From: Tremella fuciformis | Taxonomy: Eukaryota; Basidiomycota; Tremellomycetes; Tremellales; Tremellaceae | Length of the DNA stretch: 64,000 nt | Assembly: GCA_032768795.1 (NCBI GenBank) | Contig: CP136490.1 | Span: 4,960,001 to 5,024,000 of the forward strand | Direction: 5' to 3' | Part shown: one piece after another, positions 36,018 to 46,674 of the stretch | Layout of the letters: every line of letters begins with the position of its first letter | Numbering within the stretch: position 1 is the first letter of the stretch | Program-made: the position numbers and the translations under genes | The notes under the pieces: model-generated | The model's input: the letters and a program-made list of their open reading frames with translations, nothing else | The model's database searches: none | What the model was told of the DNA's origin: nothing

Positions 36018-37863
36018 TTACGAACGGGCAGGAGGGAGACCGTTGTAGTTGACACCGGGCGAGGCGGTGCTGTTCGATCAGCCAACGATCTAAAGTTACT
36101 GGGCGAGGACTCACTAGTTGCCGTAGCAGGCGTAGTCGTAGTCGATCTCGGCGGCACGGGCCTTCATGCCGGCCAGGACGGTGTCAAACGCACAGAGACC
36201 GTTCTCGTCCGACGGGCAGCCAGAGTACGGCAGGGGAATGACAGCCTCGTTCCTGCCACGTCAGCCTGTGGATCTGGATCATTCACAAGAGATCGGCGTA
36301 CACAAGGAACCGTGCCTGCTTGCTGGGCGAGTAGTTGCTGCACTCCATGACCTGGATGGCGAAGCGCGTGGCGAACGGCACGACCTGGCTCGACTTGAAG
36401 GCGTAGTCGCCGCGGGTGGTGGGGTCGAGCGGGGTCGAACCAAAGACGCTGGTGAGATTGAAGGCGGAGAGGGTGTCGCACACGACGACCTCGTGCGTGG
36501 CGTCGGCGTAGATGGACTGGTTGGTGGGGAAGTAGGTGGCGGACCCGTCGAGGGTCGAGTTGACCTCGGAAGTGCTGGTGCTGATCTGCTCGTTCTCGAA
36601 GCGGGCGATGTATTCCTGCAGGAAGCCGAGACCCTGGGCGGCCGAGGTGGGCGAGCCGAAGCCGTTGTTGTACCAGAAGGAGATGTCGTAGCTGGCTGTA
36701 AGCTGGACTCATTTATGAGTGGCGGAATGGAGGACGCACTAGTACTCGTAGTTCTCAAAGTCCTCCTTGGTGAAGAGCTTGCAGAAGGCCGAGTAGCCGA
36801 GCGCGTCGGTCTCGTACGAGCAGAGCTGCAGCATGGCGACGGCGTCGGTGGGGGTGAAGGTGATGCCGGTCACGAGACCGTTGAGGCGCGCGATCGTGCT
36901 GTTGAAGGCGTTGTTGGCAAACTTGGTCGCGGCGGTCGAGCCGATGCTGCCGCGGGCGGCGACGTTGGCGTTGGTGCACGTCTCGTACGGGGCGCCGGTG
37001 TCATTGACGCCGGGGGTCTCGACCATAATCTCAATGTTGACCTGGTCCATGTACTCGGGAACGCCGAACATGCCGGCGGCAAAGTTCTCGGCGGTCTTGA
37101 CCATGCGGTCCTGCGACTCGGTGCGGAAGACCGGGAGGACGCCCTGCTCGGTGAAGTTGTTCAGGAGGTAGCCGTAGTTCTGGCGGGTCTGCACGCCGAG
37201 CTCAAAGTTCTGCAGGCGGCCAAAGGGCGTGAGCAGCTCGGTGCCGAGCTTGTACGTCCAGGTGTTGAGAAAGTCGAGGTCGCCCGAGGCGGTGAAGCCG
37301 CCCGACTGCTGCGTGGCGTTGTGCACCTTGGCGGCGAACGTCGAGGGGGCGGCGCCCGAGGTGGGGTAGCGCGCGCCGTGGCGGTAGAGCAGGTGGTACT
37401 GCGTGATGCTGCAGCTGTCGGGGGTGATGGGCGAGGCGTTGGGCAGGCCGTAGTACGACGAGGGGACCGAGTACTGCGGCGACAGGTTGCCCCAGTAGCG
37501 GAAGATGTCGAAGCCCTCCGAGTAGCTCGAGTCGTACGCCGGGTCGGCCACGAGGGGGAACTCGTTGGCGGCGCCCGTGTTGCCCGCGTAGGGCACGGCG
37601 GTCTGCACCGCGGCAGGCTCGACGCCGGTGATGGTGGGACCGGGGTAGCCCACCTCGGTCTCACCGGGGAACTCCTGCGAGTTCACCTTGGCTGCCGGTC
37701 AGCTGTAGCCCCAGAACAGATTCGACAGCTGCTCACTGCCGGAGGGAGGGAAGACATCGGCGGTGGTGCTGCCAGCGTCGGCTGAGGCGGTCCATCGCTT
37801 GTCGTGGACGGGCTTGGCCACAGCGAGGAGCGGGAGCAGGGTGAGGAGAGCAGTCGCGAGCAT
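36018..37863 (-). CDS. Secreted histidine acid phosphatase (phytase-like)
   Basis: Exons 37863-37737, 37691-36740, 36691-36302, 36252-36115, 36069-36018 encode 552 aa. A signal peptide (MLATALLTLLPLLAVAKP) is followed by the catalytic RHGARYP motif in YHLLYRHGARYPTSG. The second catalytic element is HE in ATHEVVVCDTL, as in acid phosphatases, rather than the HD of true phytases. Twelve or more NxS/T sites suggest heavy N-glycosylation. A final 52-nt exon, easy to miss because a TAG lies just past the preceding exon, adds YTASPGVNYNGLPPARS and matches family ends. It should release phosphate from organic esters outside the cell. Confidence 0.92.
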
Positions 37864-38443
37864 CTCGGCTGTCTTCGGTATGTGGACTGGCAGGTCAACC
37901 TTTTGGCTGACGGCTCGACATTTCCGTCGGCCTTCTTATATCGCATCGCCGGATGAGCTGATCTCAGAGGCAGACCCAGACTACGGGATGGACGAGCAAC
38001 GTGCGTTGTTGGACTACTGCCTGATGCCCTGGGGATGGGGTGTGTGAATAGCAGGCCTAGGGGGATACCCTGCCCGCCGTCCCCGATCATCGGTCCTGGT
38101 CCTGGACGAGCAGCTGCGATGAGTATCGAGCTGGGACAGCAGGATGTTGGGTCAGTGATCTTGGGTTAGCGTCATTGGTTCTCGTCAGGAAGCCGGTGCC
38201 TGCTGCCCGACGTTGCCGATTTAGATGACAAAATCAGGAGACAGACTGAACTCGAACACGTTGGGTGCCAAGAACGTGCGTCGGATGATCCCGTCCACCC
38301 AGCAGCTTACGAGGGAACTCTCAATCTGATTATACGGTGACATGCAGGTTCACCACATTGTCCAATGCCAGCATCAACTCGCAGATAGGGCAGATCTCCC
38401 GCCCGGCCGAAAGGAGGGCGTGGGGCAGACACGTGTAGCCAGG
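37864..38443. other. Promoter of the acid phosphatase and 3' region of the GPI glycoprotein
   Basis: About 580 nt, no gene seen. On the minus strand a TATAAG at 37940-37935 lies about 72 nt before the phosphatase ATG. Confidence 0.5.
37935..37940 (-). promoter_or_regulatory. TATA-like box of the acid phosphatase gene
   Basis: Minus-strand TATAAG, about 72 nt before the ATG at 37863. Spacing fits a fungal TATA promoter. Confidence 0.45.
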
Positions 38444-39838
38444 TCAGAGCAGGCAGACTGCGGCCCCCAGAACGACGCCCGCCAATCCCGCCGCTACCTG
38501 CCAAGCCCCGCCCATGACGGTTCGCGAGCCCGCCCCTGCGCTGCTGCTTCCTGATGCTGCGCCCGCCGAGGCACTGCCAGAGACAGAGGACCCGGACGGC
38601 TGGCTCGAGCCAGAGGCCGATGATCCCGATCGAGAGGCCGAGGCGGAGGCGGCGCCAGACGGGGCCGACTGCGCGGTGGAGCTCACTGACGCGGTCGACG
38701 AGCTGGACCCGACGACGAGGACGGGGGCGGCGGTCACGGCGTAGTCGGCTGTGTTGACGCCGTTCGAGATGGTCGAGTAGGTCACGCAGTTCGAGGTGGC
38801 AGGATAGCTGCACTCAGCTTGCTCCGGCGCGAGTCTGCGGGGTCACTCACAAGGCAGGGGCGGAGGGAGTGACCGTCTCGCCGACGGTGAATGTGCCAAC
38901 GGACCCGCCGGCAGTGTATGTCCCGGTGTATCGCTGTCGAAAGGTCGACGTTCCGCCGCCGCTCAAGGGGTACAGGCCTGGAGGGGCCGCAGCCTCGCCC
39001 TCGCAGGACGTGAACGAGTTGTTGGACTGGTAAAAGCCGCTGAGTCTCAGCTAGGATCTGCACAAGATGAGAGCAGCTGACTCGATGGCCATGACGAATT
39101 GACAGCCCATGATGTCGAGCTCATGCTCACACTGCAGGGCGGTGGTCACGTTGGCCGTCTGAGCCGTACAGATCCTCAAGCAGAACTGGTCGTACGAGAT
39201 CTGACCGTCAGCACTGCTGCACCACCTCGGATATTCTCACAAAGGACATCCACTCTTCGTAGAAGACGTCCTGTCCGTTTGGCACATTCGTCGTGACGTT
39301 GCCTCCGATAGGGTTGCCGAGGTTCTCTGCGCCGTGCGGGTCGAGCTCACCACCATTGTCGCCGGACGGCTGCTCCATCAGCAACTTGGCAACTCAGCTT
39401 GCGGAATGACTCACAATGTTGACCTTGGTGCCGTCCCAGAACCCGTGGATCTGGACATACAAAGGCGTCTTGATAAAGTGCGCCGCGGTGATCGCGCCAT
39501 CGGGAATCAACCTTGACCAGATCAATAAATGTTCCTCAAATCGGCAGGGCCACTGACCTCGCACCGTTCCTCGGCTTGGTGCAATAGGCAACGACGATCG
39601 GCTCGACGTTGCCAATGAGGCTGTCTGCCCCGGCCTCAGGAGGGCCATAGAGACAAAAGTCGTCGACGCCGTTCAGCGACAAGAGCCGCGAGAGGGAGGT
39701 CTGGTTGACATACGATCCAACGGGGTAGAAGGAGGGGGCAGAGGGGTTGGTCGCGCCGTTCGGGCCTGTCGCTGTGACTTGCGCGCGGACGAGCGACGCC
39801 GAAAAGGCGGCGAGGGCGGTGAGGGCGAGAGGAAGCAT
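38444..39838 (-). CDS. Secreted GPI-type glycoprotein, macrophage-activating-glycoprotein-like
   Basis: Six exons (39838-39558, 39511-39415, 39369-39241, 39200-39082, 39039-38851, 38807-38444), 392 aa. A signal peptide (MLPLALTALAAFSASLVRAQ) leads to a core typical of basidiomycete proteins annotated as macrophage activating glycoprotein: LLSLNGVDDFCLYGPPEAG, VVAYCTKPRNGARLIPDG, FCLRICTAQ, CEHELDIMGCQF. Many Cys imply disulphides. A Ser/Ala/Gly-rich stretch of about 60 residues and a final hydrophobic tail (VAAGLAGVVLGAAVCLL) mark GPI anchoring to the cell surface. The molecular function is not known. Confidence 0.85.
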
Positions 39839-40281
39839 GCTAGGTAAGAGGCTGATCAGAGCGGCGAGAAGATGTCAGGGGATGTTGTCAGTGTTGTAGT
39901 AGATATATGAGCTTGTCAGAGGCGATGCAGTCATCACAGGTCCCGCTCTGTTGACAGACGATTTGCCAAGGATGCCAAGTCGTCGTCCAAGCCAGTCACC
40001 AGGGGGCGTGCGGGCAGAAGCCCTGCCTTGCGCAGGGCTCGACAATTGATTCCTATTGAGTCCTTTCCTGCATGCACGGCCAGCTCATTTCGTTCGGACC
40101 GCTCGCGCAGTCAGAGTGAACAGCCAAGAAAGAGACCAAAGAGGTGGACCACCTCCACCCTTTGATCTCCGCCAAGACTTTCGGGACGCGTACCCATGGA
40201 TGATCACGGATATGCATGGATGGGCAGCAGGGACATGCACAGAATACAACAGGTCTAGCCAGACGATGAACACATGTATAT
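39839..40281. other. Intergenic region between the GPI glycoprotein and Rab genes
   Basis: About 440 nt, no gene seen. A TATAT element at 39903-39908 lies about 65 nt before the glycoprotein ATG on the minus strand; the rest is the 3' flank of the Rab gene. Confidence 0.5.
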
Positions 40282-41260
40282 CTAGCAGATACACCCCACA
40301 TTCTCCTCCTGAGCATCGGCGTCATCTCCAAGCAGGTCGACGGGTCTCGATGCCGGCGGAGGGGCTGCTGGTTTGTCGCCTCCGTTACGCTTCAGCATCT
40401 GCGGGTGAGTGACTGGTCCATATTGCCGGTCAGAACGTCTGACCTGCACCACCAGTTCTTGGAAGGCGTCGATGACTCCGACGTTTGTCTTCGCTGAGCA
40501 TTCTCCCATATGAGCTGTGTTGTTTTCGCTGGTATCGCGACCTACCCATGAAGACCGCGTTCATACGGGCTGCAAAGTCCTTTCCCTCTTCTGGCGATAT
40601 CTGACGGTATAGCTCCTGCATCATGAGCCACCCAATCCGCACATGTCACGCGTAGCCCACTTTGTCCAGCTTGTTACCGAGAATGATCCGCACCACTCCA
40701 TCCGGGCAGTACGTGTCAATCTCCCTGGACCACTTGATGAGCTCGTCAAAGGTCACGCGGGAGGTGATGTCGTAGACTGCCAGCTCAGCGCGTTTTTGCC
40801 ATGCCCCGTAGGGTATGCGTACCCAGCAGGACGGCCTGTGCTCCACGGTAGTAACTCGAGGTAAGGGTGCGGAAGCGTTCCTGCCCCGCCGTGTCCTACA
40901 CCTCAGCGCGGTTTCCAGACAGAGCAGAGAAGTAGCGATATCAGAGCCTGCAGCAGCACCTCAGAATGAGTGTAAGGCGGGCAGTGACATTGAGTCTCGT
41001 CACACGACAAGGGCTCACCCATATGGACAGCTTATATCTCCTGCCGTTCATCTCGATGTACGCGACTTTGAAGTCGACGCCGATCGTCGCTGTCGTCTCT
41101 TCGTCCGGGAGAAAGTCATCCTCGGTGAACCTTAGAAGGAGAGAAGACTTTCCTGGGACTCGTCAGCTGCCGCATGCGTCTCCCTCGCGCGTCTCAACTG
41201 ACCGACGCTCGAGTTGCCGATGAGCAGCACCTTGAAGCTGCCGCCGAGCTCGTCTCCCAT
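40282..41260 (-). CDS. Rab-family small GTPase (Rab18-like)
   Basis: Seven exons (41260-41203, 41152-41019, 40895-40823, 40776-40661, 40615-40546, 40502-40444, 40398-40282), 208 aa. All GTPase motifs are present: P-loop [12 protein letters not shown], switch [32 protein letters not shown] and ECSAKTN. It ends NVGCIC, a prenylation site. Rab proteins steer vesicle traffic (family knowledge); the core is closest to Rab18 or Rab1-type sequences, so the subfamily is uncertain. Intron 2 is 123 nt, longer than the others. The intron before ECSAK needs an acceptor ending GGGAG; the CACAG upstream would leave only 31 nt and extra residues. Confidence 0.9.
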
Positions 41261-41766
41261 GGAGCAGGGGTGACCTCTGTGGGCTATCCGTCGTCTCCGA
41301 GTGAGACAGCAGGAAGCCAGTGAAGGGGTGAGGATGAGGATGGAGAAGAAAGACGAGAAAGCGCAAGGGAACCGTGTGTTGTTGGATGAATGGACGGATC
41401 GGCACGACCATGACGTAAGTGAAGTCAAAGGAGGGACAGGTCCTCAACAGTTCTCATCGCTCGTGTACACAGTCATCGCCGAGTCCGGCACATACAGTCA
41501 GTCTAGTGGTGCAGATGCATGATGCTCGGCGAGCAGTCCACGACTTGGCCTGCAGGTGAAGGAGGTAGTTGCCGCCGGCTTGGCAGGGCTAGCGGCCTCG
41601 GGCCAGGTGTGAGGGCCGGTTACACCAAACGCCGTCTCCGCCGCACCGTGGGTGGGTGACTCGTCCCGCGGTCCGCCGTCACCCGCCACCAGCAAACTTT
41701 GGAGATGCATCTCACATCTCACTCGTCTGTAGTAGCCTGTAGCCAATCCCCTGCAGGCGCAGCAGG
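41261..41766. other. Divergent promoter region, Rab and YeeE-like genes
   Basis: About 500 nt with no gene seen on either strand. Confidence 0.5.
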
Positions 41767-42892
41767 ATGTTCACCCCCGTGCACACGCTGTTCGGCGGGT
41801 ATCTCCTGCACCTGTCCACGTCGTCGCTGCTCGAGCTCACCGGGCGCGTCTTCGGCGTGTCCGGTATCGTCTCCGGAGCGCTCTTTGGCGACCGCGCCAG
41901 CTGGCGCTGGTCCACGCTCGCAGGACTGGCCCTGGGCCCGGTCCTAGTCTGGTCCACGGGCCTGGGGCGCGTGTTGCCAGATAGCGGGCTCGGCAGCTGG
42001 GCGCAGCAGAGCCCGCTGCGCCTCGTCGCCGGCGGTTTGCTCGTCGGGTTCGGCAGCAGGGTGAGTGCATCTTGCAAATCCAGTGCGGGCATGGGCTAAA
42101 GAGCAGCTGGGATCAGGCTGCACGTCCGGCCACTTCCTGTGCGGGGCATCCCGCCTGTCCCCCCGCTCGCTCGTCGCCACAGGCACGTTCATGCTCACCG
42201 CCCTCCTCACGGCCGTGCTCATCCCCTCGCCGCTCCTCCCGCCACCAGACGGCGCGCTGCACCTCGTGCCCCCTTCGGCGGATATCGACGTGCCGGACTT
42301 TGCGGCGATCCGCGTGCTGCTGACGGTCATAGCGGCCGTCATCACCGCCCAAAAGTCGCTGCTGCCATTCTTGCCGCTGGACAGGATCCGGGAGCTACCG
42401 TACGCGGTGGACGGGCTGGTGTTCGCCCTCGGGCTCCAGATGAGCGGCATGGTATCGCCCGCCAAAGTCGTCGGCTTCCTCTCGCCCTTCTCGCCTGGCT
42501 TCGACCCGAGCCTTGCGCTCATTGTCCTCGGTGGTGTGCTCCCGAATGCGTTTCACTGGTATAGGCTCGTCGGCGCCGCCAAGGCAGATCAATCAGCGCC
42601 GTCGTCTTCGACACGAGCGAGAGAGGCGGCCAAATCTTCGAATCCCCGCCCGGTGCTGTCTTGGGAGCAGTGGCAGGTGCCATCAAGAACGGATATCGAC
42701 TCGCGGCTGCTCGCCGGTGCAGCGCTCTTCGGTGTCGGGTGGGGCTTGACGGGTGTATGTCCCGGACCCGCCTTGGTCGGACTGGCGAACAGTCTCGTGT
42801 CGGGAGTAGTATCAGGAGATATGGATCCGCTGGGCAGGATAGCCTTGTTCACAGGCTGCATGGTCGCCGGCATGGGTCTCGGACCTCAGTGA
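41767..42892 (+). CDS. YeeE/YedE-family sulfur-compound transporter
   Basis: Two exons (41767-42060, 42107-42892), 359 aa with about nine hydrophobic segments. The two hallmark motifs of the family are present: [16 protein letters not shown] at the start of exon 2 and [18 protein letters not shown] near the end, each with the Cys thought to relay thiosulfate through the pore in bacterial TsuA (family knowledge). The protein should bring thiosulfate or a similar sulfur compound across a membrane (inference). Related genes occur in several fungi. A short charged loop ([17 protein letters not shown]) separates the two halves. Confidence 0.88.
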
Positions 42893-42966
42893 CTGCGCGC
42901 CTCTGTTCACGTACAGTATCATTCACATTCAGTGTCCTCTATAGACCACCTGATGTAGCTGCAGTA

Positions 42967-45900
42967 TCACTTCATCCCCCAGACTTGCGGAGTCCCCTCC
43001 ATCTCAAATGCGATATCCGCCCCATGTGCAATCTCGTCGTGTCGTAAGATAGAGTCGTTTCGTGCTTTGCCATCAATGCTGAGAGACTTGATATAGTGGC
43101 GAACGTCTGACGCTCCTTTGGCCGTCACGTTGATCGATTTGGCTTGCCCTGGGAGGTGCAAGGTGACGGAGTCGAAGAATGGGACCCCTACGACGTACTC
43201 TGCTGATGCAGGGTCCACTTGGTCGTCAGCTCAAGCAACAGCTCGGCGGAGATGGCAAGCTCACAAGGGTAGAATCCCAGGGCTGAAAACAGGTACCAAG
43301 CGCTCATCTGTCCACAATCTTCGTTGCCGCTCAGGCCTCCGGCAGTATGGTTGTAGTCATTCATGCCAATATGTCGCACCCATTCTTGTGCCTTGTCTGG
43401 TCGATTGCCAAAGTTGTACATGTACGGCTGCGTGGTCAGCCAATTCCCGTCCAGCTGCCATGAGGCTGACAATGTGGTGGCTAGGCTCGTTCGTGTGCAG
43501 ATTATGACCTCCATCGAAATGTCGGTTCATGAAGTCGATAAAGGCAGCCTCTCCCCCCATGAGCTCGATGAGGCCCGGTACATCATGCTGAGAAGGGTCA
43601 GCTGTTGCTCGAATGTGCGCAGCTCACCATGACATCTAGGGAGTACGCCCAGTCGTCGCCTTCCGTCCAGCCTTGAGACGGTCCCGCCCATGAGCCGTCG
43701 CTGTTGCGGGCTTCCATGTGTCCCGTTTCCTTGTTGAATATGTTCCTGTAAGACTGTGCGCGTTCCCGCAAGGCTGTCGCGTCCTCGCTCGCCCCGACAT
43801 GAGACGCCACAATCGCGGCTGCGTGATCGTCATCTTCAGGTCAGCTGGTGCCACTTTCTGTTAGTCCCACTAACAGGCATAATCAAGCGTCCTACTTCCT
43901 GCTTCAGAATGCAAATCGTCCGCCACGAAGCCCAGCTCGATGTACTCGGTCAACCCGGCCCGGACTTCCTGTGGCGTGTGCTCCTCCCTGTCTTCGAATC
44001 TCCCTAAGTCAGCCAAATTTGTGTCTCAATTCGGGAGGCTCACCTGAGCTCTGTGTCCCTCTCTGGAGGGGTGAATGCGTCCTTGCGGACTGCCTCCCAG
44101 GCGAGTGTCCAGTCAAAGTCCTTCACACCTGCTGTCAATGACTCCGCAGACTCCAATCCCTGAACCCACCTGCATTCATGGCCTGGGCGATGATGCTGTC
44201 CGCATGGGTACCGACCATGATGTTCGTTTCGACAATATTCTTCCACATGGGGAGCCAGCCCCCTTCTTTGTAGTCTTGCAGCATACTCGTGATCATCGGT
44301 CCGACTCGTTCCGGCGCCACGAGCAGCAACCAAGCGGTCTGCGCACGGAAGGTGTCCCAGATGCTGTAGCCAGAATAGCTGATCCCCTGCACGACGCGGT
44401 CGAGATAGCCAGAGTAGTATCGGTAAGAAGGGTCTTGGATGGTCCCCGTGTTCTCGGAGACCTCGTATGGATATACCAAGGTATGTGCAAACGACGAATA
44501 TAAGACAGTGAGGTTGTGCGGCGTGGCGCCCGCGACGCTGAGCCGGTCGAGCTTGTCCGCCCAGGTCGCCCGAGTCTTGTAAGCTGTCGCTTCCAAAGAG
44601 GTACCGTCGGGTATCTCGAGATCGATATTTCTGTACTTGAGCTTTTAGACAGTCCATTTGTTGCCTCTCACCTCCGGGCTTGCTCCACGCTGATGAAGCT
44701 GACACCGACTCGCACTTCCACTTGCTCGACTGCCGAGTCAAACACCACATAAGCGGACAGCTCCTTGCCACTCCCAAAGGCAAGAGGGCTGAGATTTTTG
44801 CCAGAGTTTGAAACGCCGAAACTCTGGAATGGCTCGGAAAACCGGGCAACGAAGTATCCTCTGAACCCCTTCGCAGGAAGCTCATCCCCAACGAGAATAT
44901 GGCTATTCCATCAGTCCGATCCTGAACATGGTGACCTACTCCTGTCGCTCATCATTCCAGCCGTATACTTCCTGCTTCTCCACATCGATTTCGACGTTGC
45001 CCTCCGGAAAGGTGACGTTGTCCGGACTGCGTGTGCGAACGTTGTCCCCACTCATGAGCACGCTCGCTCGGCTGGCATCGATGACGACATGAGGGAATGA
45101 TGCGGCATTCCCATCGAAGGAGAACCGCATGTGGCCAACACGAGACGCTGGTCATAAGCTATCAAAATTCGGGCCAAATGATACGTACTGGCCGAAAGCT
45201 CGGCTTCAATGGCTCCATTCTTTCCGCTGAGCATCGTGCGGTAGTAGCTGGGCGAAGCGTACTCGTCTTCTTTCGCAAATTCGGCGCCGCGCTGCTCAAA
45301 GTCGGTCACCACCGGCCCGATACCAGGATACACAGTGACCGGGCCAGACTCGCCTGGTCATCAGCATTTGGTAATACCAGTACAAGCGCCTCACCCATCC
45401 AGATCGCCGGCTGGTGGGTACCGATGAACCCTTTGAATTTAGTGTCGGTCTGATTGTATGGGCACATGGAGGGATCTACCAATGAGCGCAGCAACAGTCG
45501 TTCGGCCGATATCCCACAATTTGTCCGTGTCTGAGGTGTCCAGCGTGTCATGGCGAATGGTGGAGCGACAGCCGGGATCATTCCCCCGCTCAGATCCGGC
45601 TCGGGCCTGCGTCTCAGCTCCAGGTCAGTCGCAAAGAGCTGCTACCGCACCCGCCATTGCCAAGATTTGTGTTGACCCAGAAGCACCCGTCGCATTGAGG
45701 CTCCACTAAATCCTCTCTCACATGCCTCATGCGCCCGTCGTCAAAGTCCCCATGACCCAGGACGAAGCCACTCGGCAGAGGGGTGTGCTCGAGGTCTTGA
45801 GTGCGGATCTTGACATGAGGTGAGTTGGAAGTCGATCTGCTTGACCCTCGCATGGTGGACCGCGCCACAAGTCCGATGAGTACGCTGATCAGAGCCAAGC

Positions 45901-46048
45901 CGGCGATTCGTGTAGCTGTCCAGGGTGTTGATCGCCGAGCCGGCCGCGCCTGCAGGGGCATGCTGGGCAGACCGGGACTTGGCTCTTTGGCGCTGGGGAG
46001 GATACGTCTACGAGACGTCGAGCTTCCGGTTTCAAGTGAGTGCGACAT
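42967..46048 (-). CDS. Membrane-anchored alpha-mannosidase, glycoside hydrolase family 92
   Basis: Thirteen exons (46048-45651, 45606-45518, 45475-45395, 45353-45189, 45147-44940, 44902-44672, 44630-44170, 44128-44044, 43999-43875, 43833-43628, 43587-43471, 43427-43265, 43217-42967), 859 aa. A type II anchor (RIAGLALISVLIGLVA, about residues 50-65) follows a basic cytosolic tail. Family blocks: GGMIPAVAPPFAMTRWTPQ, GFIGTHQPAIWMGE, VLYSSFAHTLVYP, YSGYSIWDTFRAQTAWL, GGWLPMWKN, GTHADSIIAQA, YDDHAAAIVA, and AGGLSGNEDCGQMSAWY with the catalytic Glu region. GH92 enzymes are Ca2+-dependent exo-alpha-mannosidases (family knowledge). An anchored form fits glycan trimming in the secretory route or at the cell surface (inference). 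The first donor (GTGCGG at 45650) was chosen to keep the frame. Confidence 0.93.
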
Positions 46049-46674
46049 CGTGCAGAGCAGACCCGCCAGGGTACGTGCGGCTAGCCCAGCTTCTAGCTTC
46101 TCCAAAGCGAATCCTTTCAACGACAAGAAGCCATTCTGGACATGTCAGGTGGAGGCAGGCGTCAAAATATACCACGTCATCTTCCCCATTGACCGGGCCG
46201 AGCGCCGGACCCTGTGTGTCGGGCAGCTCCGAGATGTGCAGTCAGGTTTTAACAGAAGCAGAAGCACAGAGAGAGAGAGACGGGAAAAAAGGCGAGCAGC
46301 TCTAGAGAAAGAGGGAAGATCAGCATGCATGTGCATCTGTCTCGGCCGGACAAGTGGAACAGAAGCATTGGAGCCAGGCAGTCAGGCAAGGGTGTCGTCG
46401 CGTACTGCTCCCGAGCCAGACGAGTACATCTTGCTGATCGGACACCCCGAGTCAGCCTGAACATGCGCCTGCAGTTTGCAAAACGGCCATAGTGAACCCT
46501 CCACAAGACCCTACTCCTCATCTCACCCTCGTCTTCTATCTGAGCCCGTCTCACCCGGCACCTCGGTCCGCCTTGCTTAGAGTCATTTAGGCGCTGGCGC
46601 CATTGGCTGATCGTGACCACACGACCCCTCGTCGTCTTCTCGTTCCTCTACAACACCTTTCGCCGTCTTGCACC
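46049..46674. other. Divergent promoter region, GH92 and MFS genes
   Basis: About 625 nt; open frames here lack family features. An AGAGAGAGAGA tract lies at about 46268-46278. No TATA was recognised. Confidence 0.5.

Noticed and set aside
36166..37785. A 539-codon open frame on the plus strand
   Set aside because: It lies exactly antisense to the acid phosphatase, whose C/G-ending codons open the opposite strand; its translation is low-complexity Gly/Val/Arg and matches no family.
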